DNA of 17,283 bases, taken from assembly GCA_949500635.1 (NCBI GenBank), contig CATAWQ010000014.1, positions 1-17,283 on the forward strand. The letters run 5' to 3'. A model generated the notes under the pieces. The model saw only the letters and a list, made by a program, of their open reading frames with translations. It was not told the origin of the DNA and ran no database searches. Every line of letters starts with the position of its first letter. The first letter of the stretch is position 1. The position numbers and the translations under genes are program-made. Positions 1 through 9,316 of this stretch are shown one piece after another. Source of the stretch: an uncultured Mycoplasmatota bacterium. Lineage in GTDB: Bacteria > Bacillota_I > Bacilli_A > Mycoplasmatales > Mycoplasmoidaceae.

Positions 1-39
1 AGTGCACACCATTATTTTATCATTGGTGTTGCACTTTTA
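1..39 (+). terminator. Hairpin with short T-tract, possible terminator
   Basis: Bases 1-6 pair with 30-35 and bases 7-11 pair with 24-28, leaving one bulged T (29) and a 12-base loop; TTTT follows. It would end a plus-strand gene lying left of the window. The U-tract is short, and the window edge hides the upstream context, so the role is inferred from shape only. Confidence 0.4.
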
Positions 40-52
40 ATTGCAATTTGGG

Positions 53-80
53 AACCACAATTACTTGTGGTTTTTATTTT
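53..80 (+). terminator. Rho-independent terminator
   Basis: An 8-bp stem, AACCACAA (53-60) with TTGTGGTT (65-72), has a four-base loop TTAC and is followed by TTTATTTT. The T-tract lies only on the plus-strand side, so it should terminate an upstream plus-strand gene that ends at or before the left edge, not the minus-strand tRNA-Thr beside it. Confidence 0.65.
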
Positions 81-85
81 ATAAA

Positions 86-162
86 TGGTGCCGACTATCG
101 GAATTGAACCAACAACCTACTGATTACAAGTCAGTTGCTCTGCCTGTTGAGCTAAGTCGGCA
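86..162 (-). tRNA. trnT: tRNA-Thr (anticodon UGU)
   Basis: Read on the minus strand, a 7-bp acceptor stem TGCCGAC/GTCGGCA closes a normal cloverleaf. The anticodon stem ACTGA/TCAGT holds the loop CTTGTAA, giving anticodon TGT (Thr, ACN codons). The T-arm contains GGTTCAATTCC and the terminal CCA is encoded (complement of 86-88). Total length is 77 nt. It has its own promoter upstream (-10 at 174-179) and is transcribed divergently from the ferredoxin gene. Confidence 0.95.
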
Positions 163-173
163 TTACTATTTTT

Positions 174-202
174 ATTATATATATAATAAATAATTTTAAC
201 AA
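174..202 (-). promoter_or_regulatory. Promoter of tRNA-Thr
   Basis: On the minus strand TTGTTA (complement of 197-202) and a perfect TATAAT (complement of 174-179) are separated by 17 bases, and the tRNA 5' end lies 11 bases after the -10 box. This is the best-matching sigma-A type promoter in the window. Confidence 0.7.
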
Positions 203-221
203 ATATCAATATAAATTTTAA

Positions 222-227
222 TATAAT
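222..227 (+). promoter_or_regulatory. -10 box of ferredoxin gene, near-leaderless
   Basis: TATAAT ends 10 bases before the ferredoxin ATG at 238, so transcription should start about 3-4 bases before the start codon. There is no room for a ribosome binding site. A convincing -35 at 17-base spacing is not visible; the TTAACA-like stretch around 196-201 is shared with the divergent tRNA promoter. Confidence 0.55.
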
Positions 228-237
228 ATTTAAAATT

Positions 238-420
238 ATGGGAAAAGCAAAAGTCAATAAAACTTCATGTATTGGGTGTGGTGCTTGTGTGGCTTCTTGT
301 CCACATGCAGCAATTACAATTGGTCCAGATGGTAAAGCTACTGTTGATCAAAATAGATGTGTTGGTTGTAAAACTTGTGAGACTGTTTGTCCGATAAACG
401 CAATTTGTGTCAAAGAATAA
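238..420 (+). CDS. fdx: 2[4Fe-4S] ferredoxin, clostridial type
   Basis: This 60-residue protein is a small soluble electron carrier. Two CxxCxxCxxxCP motifs are complete: Cys11, 14, 17, 21 with Pro22, and Cys41, 44, 47, 51 with Pro52, the spacing of bacterial ferredoxins with two [4Fe-4S] clusters; the length is typical. An extra Cys57 lies near the C-terminus. The start is the first ATG, 10 bases after a TATAAT box, so the mRNA is probably leaderless. The downstream phosphodiesterase gene seems to overlap its 3' end, suggesting co-transcription. Redox partners are not in the window; pyruvate:ferredoxin oxidoreductase or a hydrogenase are the usual ones. Codons look a little richer in G than in neighbouring genes, which may only reflect Cys and Gly content. 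Such ferredoxins are uncommon in Mollicutes. Confidence 0.93.
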   Translation: MGKAKVNKTSCIGCGACVASCPHAAITIGPDGKATVDQNRCVGCKTCETVCPINAICVKE

Positions 421-1210
421 CACAAAATATATTGGTCATAGGGGTTTGCCAAGTAATCCAAATGTATTAGAAAATACATTTGAATCTTTTTTGTCAGCTG
501 CTAAATCTAACTTAGATGGGATAGAAACAGATATTTGACCCACAAAAGACCAACAATTTGTATGTGTTCATGATTGTCGACCGTTTAAATATTCGATAAA
601 AAAAGTATTTAACTATACTTGAAAAGAAATTCAAAGAAAACAACTTAAAGGTTCAAGAAACTATCCTAGGGATAATCCTGGAAGTTTTACACCTAAAGAT
701 AAGAAAATTAAATTTTATCCTTGTCATTTTGAAGATTATTTAAAAATTTGTAAAGATAATAAAAAAATAGCTTTTATTGAAATTAAAAATTGTTCTTCAT
801 GTTCTAGATGAACAAAGCAAACGATTAACAAAATGTATGATCATATTGTTAAGTCAAAAATTCCTATGAAAAATATTTATCTAATATCATTAGATAATGA
901 CTTGTTATTTAATATAAAAAAAATTCAGAACGATCTAAAAACAATGCCTATTATTGACCCTAAAAATAAAAAAATTATTTATCGTAACATTGAATTTTTT
1001 TTAGAAAAAAAAGTTTCAATTGATATCGGTGACTTTGATTCATCAAGTACAAGAGATTGAGGAATTAAAATAAATGACGAATTAATCACTAAGTTTCACA
1101 AAAATGGTTTGTTAGTAGGAGCATGAACCGTTAATACAAAAAAAAGAGCTAATGTTCTTAAAAATATGAATATTGATTTTATTACTTCAGATTTTTTATT
1201 AAAAGATTAG
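407..1210 (+). CDS. glpQ: Glycerophosphodiester phosphodiesterase (GDPD family)
   Basis: The family hydrolyses glycerophosphodiesters such as glycerophosphocholine to glycerol-3-phosphate and an alcohol, a way for mycoplasmas to use host or own phospholipid debris. About 267 residues show the GDPD core in order: HRG (11-13), LENT (21-24), the metal-binding E40-T-D42, VHD (54-56), then IEIK mid-protein and WTVN / FITSDF near the end, as expected of a TIM barrel. The frame is open from 398 and contains in-frame TGA Trp codons. No ATG precedes HRG; GTG at 407 is the best start, overlapping the ferredoxin gene by 14 bases and implying translational coupling. An ATT start at 431 is possible. No signal peptide or membrane segment is seen, so a cytoplasmic enzyme is likely. 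Its TAG stop abuts the stop of rny on the other strand. Confidence 0.87.
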
Positions 1211-2608
1211 TTATTTAATAACTGGAGTTGTTTTGTTTGAAAAAACTCTTTTTTGTGAAATAGTAATTTGAATTGATAAATAATTTGTCTTTTCATCCTT
1301 CATCAATTTCTTTTCTATTTTATCGTATAAAGATTTATATGCGTCAGGTTCAATTGCTATATTAGGATCTATATAGATTAGCAATTCCCTACCTGCACGG
1401 TATACATGTGCTTCCACAACTTCTGGGAATGAATAAGCAATTTTTTCAATAGTTTCTACTCTTTCAATAAATTTACTACTATCATTAATTCTGCTTCCTG
1501 AACGTGATGCAGATATTTTATCAGCAAGTCTTAAAATTCATGAATAAGGATTATCAATTTGTATTTCATTGTGATGAGATTTGATTGCATTTATATAATC
1601 AGAATCCTGAAAATAGTCCTTAATAATCTTAACACCTTGTTTAACGTGATCCATGTCTATTTCATAATCTTCAGATTTACCTATGTCGTGTAATAGACCG
1701 ATTTTAGCAGCTTTGATAGGGTCTAGGTTTAAATCTTTTGCAATTGAAGCACAGATTCTAGCAACTTCTATAGAATGTTGTAAAACATTCTGAGAAAATG
1801 ATGTGCGGTAGTTTAATTTACCAATATATGGATATAATTTTTTGTTAATGTCATAGATGTGTAGTTTAGACAACGCATCTTGTCCTATTAGATAAATTTC
1901 TTTTTCAAATTGAACTAATTGTTCATCATAGATTTTTTTAATGGTAATTGGATTAATATTTTTATTAACTATTATTTCCATTACTCTCTTTGCAATTAAT
2001 CGCTTACGTGGATTGAATGATGAGATAGTAATTGCTGGGTGTTTTTCTATAATAATATCTACTCCCAAACATTCTTTGATGAATCTAATATTGTTTCCGC
2101 CTTTTCCAATGATGTGTGCTTTAATAGCCTCATCTTTTAATTGAATAGTGTAAGTGGTATTTTCATTAACACATTCATCAACTATACCTTCCATTGCTTG
2201 AAGCAATACTTCTGTTGAATGCTTTTTAGCATCTTTATCAATTTGTTCATACATTTTATTTAGTTTTTCATTTTTAATTTTTGGAAGAGAGCGATTTACA
2301 GAATTAATTAACTCAGATTTAGCTTGATTAAAACTTAATCCGGTTACTTGCTTAAGTTTTTCTTGTAAAATTCTATTATTTTCTTGATAATAAGAAATTT
2401 CCTCTTGAAGATCAATTTTCATTTTTTCAATTAGTTCTTTATCTCGATTATTAATATTTTTATTAGAGTTATATGTGGATTTTTTCTTTTTTAAATATAA
2501 AAGAAAAAGAATGATTATTAATAGAATTAATAATATTACAAGGATGATTAAAGTTGTTAACATTCCTATATTTGGTTTGTTATTAGTTGTTAAAAGATAA
2601 TTTTTCAT
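1211..2608 (-). CDS. rny: Ribonuclease Y
   Basis: RNase Y is the membrane-anchored endoribonuclease that starts mRNA turnover in Firmicutes and Mollicutes. The frame continues through a TGA Trp after residue 356 and gives about 465 residues, shorter than the roughly 520 of Bacillus, mainly in the N-terminal coiled coil. Visible parts: one transmembrane helix (about 16-39) followed by KKKK, a charged coiled-coil region (about 50-130), a KH RNA-binding domain with GKGG at 168-171 (about 153-215), and an HD phosphohydrolase domain with QHSIE and the metal-binding H307-D308 in LLHDIGKS. The C-terminal domain follows. It begins 2 bases after the apt stop and is the last gene of secDF-apt-rny. Met16, just before the membrane helix, is an alternative start. 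There is no Shine-Dalgarno site. Its TAA directly abuts the stop of the convergent phosphodiesterase gene. Confidence 0.95.
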
Positions 2609-2610
2609 AA

Positions 2611-3129
2611 TTAATCAGCTAGGATAATTTTTGTTTTTTTTGATAATTTTTTATAACCATCGCAGCCAAGTATTGTTGAGATAAACATACATCCAACAAG
2701 ATTTCCTTTAGATTTTTTCACTAAATTGATAATTGCTTGAATTGTTCCACCGGTGGCAACCACATCATCAATAATTAATACTCTGTCATTAGGTTTAATA
2801 TCACCTTTTGAAATTTCGATTGTATTTTTACCATATTCTAAATCATATGAAGATGAATTTGTCGGTCTTGGTAATTTCCCTGGTTTACGTGCAGGGATAA
2901 ATCTTACACCTTTTTTAATTGCTAGTGGGCATCCTAATCAGAACCCCCTAGACTCTGGTGAGATAATAACATCAATTTTTAAATTTTTAATTTTTTTGTA
3001 TAAATTATTAATTAAAGATCGATATACTTTAGCGTTATTCATTAAAGGAGTTCAATCTTTAAAAACAATTCCCTTTTTTGGAAAATCTTTAATATCAACA
3101 AAATACTTAAGATATTTTGACTGTTTCAC
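2611..3129 (-). CDS. apt: Adenine phosphoribosyltransferase
   Basis: The enzyme makes AMP from adenine and PRPP, a salvage step that matters in organisms unable to make purines. The 172-residue product has the family's N-terminal KDFPKKGIVFKDWTPLM (14-30; the W is TGA), the SPESRGF block (58-64), ARKPGKLP (80-87), and the PRPP-binding loop VLIIDDVVATGGTI (117-130). Length is normal. The only start that fits the family N-terminus is GTG at 3129, four bases after the secDF stop; there is no ATG upstream in frame before that stop. Position directly after secDF recalls the secDF-recJ-apt-relA neighbourhood of Bacillus, here without recJ and relA. Expression probably depends on read-through from the secDF promoter and translational coupling, as no ribosome binding site is seen. 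Confidence 0.95.
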
Positions 3130-3133
3130 GGTC

Positions 3134-6100
3134 TTATAAGTAAACTTTTTGTTTATTTACTTTGTTAATACCATCAATAACTTCTTCATCAATTATATCA
3201 TAATTTTTATTTAATAGAGCTTTGCTTGTAATGTTTAGCAAGTATTTATTTTTAATTCACATAAAGAATGAAGTAATGTAAGGTGAAAAGAACATTGAAC
3301 TGAATATAGAAATAATGAAAGCTATTAGGATTAAATAGTTAAATGATGTTAATGTAATAGACGAACAAAGAATTGAAACAAAAATAGATAATATTACCAT
3401 GGTTGCAATAATAGCAAAGTATTGCAATGAGCTATTAATTTGACCATTAACGATCTTTTTAATGCTATCTCAATCTGTTCCTTTTTCTTTAAATCATGTA
3501 TTATTGATGTTTGCTTGAACATTGAAGACTAATAGTGCATTAATAGCAAAAGCAAAGATTGCGGCATAAACAATGTATGTATCAAAGTATATTTGAAAAA
3601 TGGTTACTAGTGACAAGGTTAATAGTAATGGCAATATTGTTGCAATAAAAATACCAATCACTGATGTTCATCCTAACCTAATAAATGCATATAAGCAAAT
3701 AAAACCAGTAGTAATTAACAATAAGTTGACATCTTTATAGACAAAATTCATTATTGTACTATTTGAAACCATTTCAACCCTTATTGTATCGTAAGGCAAC
3801 CCTCAAGAAGCTACTTCGTTATAAGTAAAGGTTTTAGATGTATAAGCATATACATAATTACTATCAACAGAAACGTTATATCAAGATCCGTATTTATTTA
3901 TTTCTTGTTTGAACGCATCTAGGTCAAATGTGTCTGTGTCATATCAGATAACTAATCTAGTACCACCATAGAATGAATAGCTTGAATGCACCCCTAAAGT
4001 AAACAATATTGAGAGACCAATTAAAATAATTAACAAAGGAACGCTTCAATAAATTACAGATTTTCATGTGAAGATATTTGTTTTACCAAAATATTTATTT
4101 AATAACTTACTTCCTTTAGATTTTTTTTCAATAATAGGATTACCAAAGAAAGTCATCTTATTTAAGTTTGGACTTTGTTCAGACTTCTTTTCTAATTTAG
4201 TTACAAGTTTATTTCTTTTTCAAACAAATACATTAAAATCTTTTTCGTTTGCTGAATTACCAAAATTAATTCATAGCATTATTCACAATAAAACAAAATT
4301 AAAAGCAAATGATAATAATGACCCAATAATTAATACGATCCCAGCACTAATTAAAATAGATGGACCAAAATAAGTCAATACTATACCTAATAGTAAAATA
4401 ATTACATGCAAATCAATGCATGGCATTATTGCAGACATAAATGCACGCTTTGTAGATGTTTGCATATCATATGTCATTGCCACTTGTTTTTTTAATCTTT
4501 CTAGTAAATTAATTACTGATAAAGCACCAACTGCTAAAATCATAATTAAACCCATCACTAAACTAACGGTGAATTGGTGTCCACCAAGAAATAGTAATAC
4601 CATTGTTAGGATGGTAGTAAAAGTTGTAGTGCCAAATGCATATAGTCCTGGTACTTTGTATAAGAGACAAACGATAATACCAATCAACAAATTTACGGCA
4701 ATAAAAACAATTAATGTTGATAATAATGGAGTATTACCCATGATGTTATCAAATAATGAAACAGATATTTCATTAATATTCATTACTTTATTGTATTTGT
4801 CACCATTTTCTTCAACACCAGTCAATAATTTATATCAATTACCATCAAAGTTATCATATGTTACATCTTTTACAGGGTAAGGAAATGAGTAAGTTGTAAA
4901 TTCTTTTTTTAATAATTCTGTGGTAAATCTACTAGAAGTTGGTGAAGTAAGAACAATTCATTTGTCATCAGAGTTTTGTGTATTTTTAGTAGGGTTTTTG
5001 TCAGGAAAAAACTTAGTATAATCATCTGAACCAGATGAACCATTTGCTAAGATAGCAATAATTCATTTGCTCATAAATGAGTATTTTAAATTGCCTGTAT
5101 GAACTAACGGTTTATCGATATCATCTTCAATACCTTCAATAAAATTGTGATGTTTATTATTGTATGTATTGTCATCACTAAAAATTGACCCACAATGTAA
5201 AGAGCTTTCTATAGTACCTGTGTCGTCATATGCAGCTTCGCCATTACATACATTTAAATTAGGAATTATAGATTCAAGCTGTGGAATTACGACATCATAA
5301 TGATAAAACTTAATGTAATCTTCAGCAAATTCTCTTTCGCTATCAGAAAAGAAGTAGTTGTAAATGTTAAAATAATATTCATTATTTGGATATTGCTTAG
5401 TGATTAAAGCAACTTTTAAAATATAGTTTAACCTATTTAAAAAACCTTGTTGATCATTAATTACATATAAATATGGTTGATCTTTAACGTCTTCTTTAGA
5501 TTCAGCAGCATTTTTAAATATTTCTTTAATTTCTTTAACACCATTTTTCTCATTAGCTGCAGGAGAATCAACGTTAATAAATAAAGAATTTTCGTATGCA
5601 CTACTAGGTACATAAAAAGATTTATCATTACTTACTAAATCCTGTTTAGTTAAAATATAATTTTTTTGATTGTTTGAATCAGGATGATAAAAAATACTTA
5701 ATCTTGGAGAATAAACATTGTCAAAATAGATTTCTACAGGATTTCTATCAATTTTTGGAGAATCTTTTTCTGCAGAAGGTCTAGGGTCATCAATTTTTTG
5801 ATTTTGAACAGTTACATTAATGAAAGCTTGTAAGTTACCTTGATCATCACTGTTGATTTCAGGATAAATATTTGATGTATATAACTGTTGATCATTTAAG
5901 TAATCTGAAAAAGCAATAACGGCTTTATCCAATGCTTTTTTTACATCTTCTTCACTTTGAATTGGTTCAGGCTCATTAGGGTTTTCAGTGTTCTTAATAT
6001 CTAATTCATAACGTAAGTTATATGATTTTGAAAAATCTGATCCTTCTTGGAATTGTTTTTTTGCAACATAGGCTGTTCCTATCGTAGAACCCACAATTCC

Positions 6101-6184
6101 TAGGAAAATAAAGCTAGAAAAACAATAAGACGTTATCTTAACTGTCTTTCTTTTTTTACTAAAAAAATCCTTGAACTTACCCAT
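3134..6184 (-). CDS. secDF: Fused protein translocase subunit SecDF
   Basis: SecDF assists protein export through SecYEG, pulling preproteins outward. One open frame of about 1016 residues, with many TGA Trp codons, joins SecD and SecF halves as in Bacillus. From the N-terminus: a short basic cytoplasmic start (MGKFKDFF), a membrane helix (about 18-35), a large extracytoplasmic domain rich in Asn, Asp and Ser, a cluster of SecD membrane helices (around 4840-4280), a cytoplasmic linker, then the SecF half with a YGGTRLVIW block in its outer domain and more membrane helices. The start at 6184 is chosen because the upstream extension would overlap hisS and because an extended -10 lies just before it. 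By-eye comparison with E. coli shows the proton-relay Asp of both halves replaced (Leu in SecD, Ala in SecF). First gene of secDF-apt-rny. Confidence 0.92.
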
Positions 6185-6197
6185 ATAAGTAATAAGA

Positions 6198-6205
6198 ATT
6201 ATACA
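6198..6205 (-). promoter_or_regulatory. Extended -10 promoter of secDF-apt-rny
   Basis: On the minus strand TGTATAAT (complement of 6198-6205) ends 13 bases before the secDF ATG, so the leader should be about 6-7 nt with no Shine-Dalgarno site. It lies in the 58-bp divergent gap with hisS. Confidence 0.55.
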
Positions 6206-6224
6206 TATAACATATAATAAAATG

Positions 6225-6230
6225 TATAAA
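6225..6230 (+). promoter_or_regulatory. Probable -10 box of hisS-aspS
   Basis: TATAAA ends 12 bases before the hisS ATG at 6243, predicting a leader of about 5 nt. A second match, TATAAT at 6213-6218, would give a leader of about 17 nt still without a ribosome binding site. Which one is used cannot be told from sequence. Confidence 0.45.
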
Positions 6231-6242
6231 ATATTTAATATT

Positions 6243-7523
6243 ATGGTTAAATTCCCAAAAATAAGAGGAACTGAAGATAAATATGGATTAAATGCTGATA
6301 ATTTTTCAATGTTATCTAGCATCTTTAGCTTGTTAGCTAAGAGAGCGGGATACCAAGAAATTATTACACCAATATTTGAATCTGCAGATTTATTTATTAG
6401 GTCAGTCGGTGATACAAGTGATATTGTTACTAAAGAGTTTTATGATTTTAAAGATAAAGGTGGTAGACATATAGTGTTAAGGCCTGAAGGTACTGCAGGT
6501 GTGATTAGAGCATTAATTGAGGAAAAATTAATAAACTCTAAGCAATTACCAATCAAAGTTTATTACGCTGGTCCAATGTTTCGTTATGAACGTCCACAAA
6601 GTGGGCGTTTAAGACAATTCAACCAAATTGGGATTGAATGTGTTGGTACAAATAACTGTTATGACGATGCAGATATTTTGATATTGGCTAACAATTTCTT
6701 AAGAATTTTAGGAATAAAGAACTATTCAATTTCTATCAATAATATTGGTAATTTTGAAACTCGTTCTAAGTGAATTGCACAGTTAAAAAAATACTTTAAG
6801 AAATATGAAAAAGATTTAACAGAGGATTCAGTTAAAAGAATCAATACTAATCCATTAAGAATTTTAGATGATAAAGTTGATGGTAAAAAAGATTTTGTGA
6901 AAAATGCTCCAAAAATTGATAATTTCTTATCAAAAGAAGAAAAAGAATACTTTGATGAATTGGTTAAATTATTAAAGATGGCTCAAATTAATTTTACGAT
7001 TGATTCTACTTTAGTTAGAGGGTTAGATTATTACACTAACTTTGTTTTTGAAATTACATCAAATGAACAAGTTTTGAGTGGTCAACCAACATTAATTGGT
7101 GGCGGCAGATATTCTTATTTAGTTGAAGAATTAGGTGGCACAGATTTATCTTGTTGCGGATTTGCAATCGGCATGGAAAGAATTTTAATTCAGTTACAAG
7201 CAGAAAAACAAGAATTATGTAAACCATTTTCTGTAGACACATGCATAGCTTGTATTTCAGACAAAGCTGAAATAAAAAGAGTCGCTTTATTAACAATTAA
7301 TTTAATAAAGGCAACCGGATTTAGTTGTATTGGAAATTTTGATTCAATAAAATTAGAAAAACATTTTAAATATGCAAAAGATAATAATGCAAAATATGTA
7401 ATTATCTTGGGTGAAAAAGAATATGAAAAAGCACAATTTGTTATAAAAGATCAAGCAAATATGACTCAAGAAATTATTGGTGCTGATAATTTAATAGATT
7501 ACCTAAAATCTAAAATAAAATAA
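6243..7523 (+). CDS. hisS: Histidyl-tRNA synthetase
   Basis: This class II synthetase charges tRNA-His. The 426-residue frame contains TGA Trp codons that would otherwise break it into pieces. The N-terminus KIRGTEDK is typical; LRPEGTAG lies at 79-86, motif 2 at 112-133 (MFRYERPQSGRLRQFNQIG), the histidine-specific RGLDYY at 259-264, GGGRYS shortly after, and motif 3 with GMER at 310-313. The C-terminal anticodon-binding domain follows. ATG 6243 matches the family start; an in-frame ATG seven codons upstream (6222) would place the start before the likely promoter box. aspS follows after 8 bases, the same pairing known from M. genitalium, so the two synthetases should form one transcript. Confidence 0.97.
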
Positions 7524-7531
7524 TAAAGAGT

Positions 7532-9268
7532 ATGATAAATTGACGTTATTGTGGAATGGTAGATAAAACGGCTGTAGGTCAAAATATTACTATTCATGGA
7601 TGAATAAAGAAAAATAGAAAATTAGGTAGTTTAATTTTTCTTGATGTTTATGATCGTTATGGGTTAGTTCAAGTTGTTGTTGAAGAAAATAATAAATATT
7701 TTCAACAGATCTATTCTACACCTAAAGAATCTGTTGTAAAAATTTTTGGTCAAGTAAATTTAAGAAAATCTCCTAACATAAAAATTAAAAATGGTGATAT
7801 CGAAATATTACTCAAAGAATTTACATTAATTTCTAAATCTGAAACAACCCCAATAATTGTCGAAGAAATAACAGACGCTTTAGAAGACACTCGTTTGAAA
7901 TATCGTTATTTAGATTTAAGAAGAAGTTCTGTTCAAAAAAATATTATTCTACGAAGTAAAATAATTAATTCATTAAGAAACTATTTAGTTAAACAAGATT
8001 TTATCGAAGTTGAAACTCCCTATTTATCTAAACCAACCCCAGAAGGTGCGCGTGATTATTTGGTTCCAACTAGAAGCAATCCTAATTCTTTTTATGCTCT
8101 TCCTCAATCACCCCAAATTTATAAGCAGCTTTTAATGGTTGCTGGATTTTTGAAATACTTTCAAGTTGCTCGCTGCTTTAGAGATGAAGATTTAAGAGCA
8201 GACCGTCAACCAGAATTTACTCAATTAGATATTGAAATGTCTTTCGTTGATGAAACAACAATTATGCAAAATATTGAAAAAATGCTTTGATCAATGATGA
8301 AAGAAGTGTTTGACATTACTATTAAAATTCCTTTTAAAACAATTAGTTATATCGATGCTGTAAATAACTATGGTAGTGATAAACCAGATTTAAGATTTGA
8401 TTTAAAACTTAATGATGGAAATGAATATTTTAAATCTTCTGCTTGTAAAATTTTCTCTTCAAATCTTAAAAAAAATAATGTAATTAAATATATTATTATC
8501 GATGAAATAATAGACAAAAAAGAAATAGAAGTATTAAGAAAATTAGCAAAGGATAATAAGGCTTTTGATCTTATCTTCTTAGCATTAAAAAATAATGAAG
8601 TATCAGGTTCTATTAAAAACATTATTGAACATGATATTGTTAGAGACATTTTTTCTAGACACAATATTTCTAATGGAACAATATTTATTGTTGCTGATAA
8701 ATTAAAAATTGTTAATCAAGCTTTGGGGTCTGTAAGAAACGAACTGGGTTCATTTTTAAAATTAAAAGACCCAAAAGATTTTAAATTTTGTTGAATAACA
8801 GATTGACCACTATATGAGTATAGTGAAGAAGAAAAAAAATATGTAGCAGCTCATCACCCATTTACTTCTCCTACACTTGATTGCATGAATAGTTTTGACA
8901 CTGATCAAATTAGTGCAAAAGCTCGAGCGTATGATATTGTTTTAAATGGTTATGAAATTGGTGGAGGAAGTATCAGAATTACTTCTGCTGAAGTTCAACA
9001 AAGAATGTTTAAAGCTATTGGTTTAGAAAGACAAGAAATTGAGAAGAAATTTGGATTTATGCTAGAAGCTTTTAAGTACGGTGTTCCGCCACATGGTGGA
9101 ATTGCTTTAGGGTTAGACCGTCTAGTTATGTTGTTAACTAATAGTGAAAGTATTAGAGATGTAATAGCATTTCCAAAAAATAGCCATGGTAATGATTTAA
9201 TGATGGGGTCTCCAGGAGAAGTGAATAAGTCATCATTAGATGAATTACATATAATTATTAACAAATAA
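7532..9268 (+). CDS. aspS: Aspartyl-tRNA synthetase
   Basis: This bacterial-type class II synthetase charges tRNA-Asp. The 578-residue frame contains several TGA Trp codons, including codon 4 (MINWRYCG). An N-terminal OB-fold anticodon-binding domain (about 17-105) is followed by RLKYRYLDLRR (about 120-130), GARDYLVPTR, motif 2 with FRDED at 216-220 and RADRQPEFTQLDIE, the bacterial GAD insertion, IGGGSIRI, and motif 3 with GLDRLVML from 527. Length matches the bacterial family. The start ATG lies 8 bases after the hisS stop behind a weak AAAGAG, so translation probably couples to hisS. No terminator is visible before ecfA1, 48 bases downstream, although a new -10 box is. Confidence 0.97.
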
Positions 9269-9295
9269 CTTTTATCTATTTTAATACTAATTATT

Positions 9296-9301
9296 TATAA
9301 T
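9296..9301 (+). promoter_or_regulatory. -10 box of the ecf operon
   Basis: TATAAT ends 15 bases before the ecfA1 ATG at 9317, giving a predicted leader of about 8 nt. No convincing -35 is present and there is no terminator between aspS and this box, so read-through from hisS-aspS is also possible. Confidence 0.5.
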
Positions 9302-9316
9302 ATCAAAATACATAGT

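Noticed and set aside
1..84. Open plus-strand reading from the left edge (hydrophobic peptide ending at TAA 82-84)
   Set aside because: It would run through two hairpins, one a good terminator, uses TGG for Trp unlike most genes here, and cannot be matched to a family; too short to call.
2753..3139. Plus-strand open frame of 128 codons
   Set aside because: It is the antisense of apt, which has clear family motifs; no independent evidence for a gene.
4068..4880. Two plus-strand open frames opposite secDF
   Set aside because: They mirror membrane-helix codons of secDF and resemble nothing.
6185..6322. Longer secDF start 46 codons upstream
   Set aside because: It would overlap the start of hisS and cover both promoters; the start MGKFKDFF lies right after an extended -10 box.
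6243..7523. hisS seeming to be broken into pieces by stop codons; the same for aspS, ecfA1, ecfT, rny and secDF
   Set aside because: Every break is a TGA at a place where Trp is expected; with UGA read as Trp the frames are whole, so these are not pseudogenes or frameshifts.
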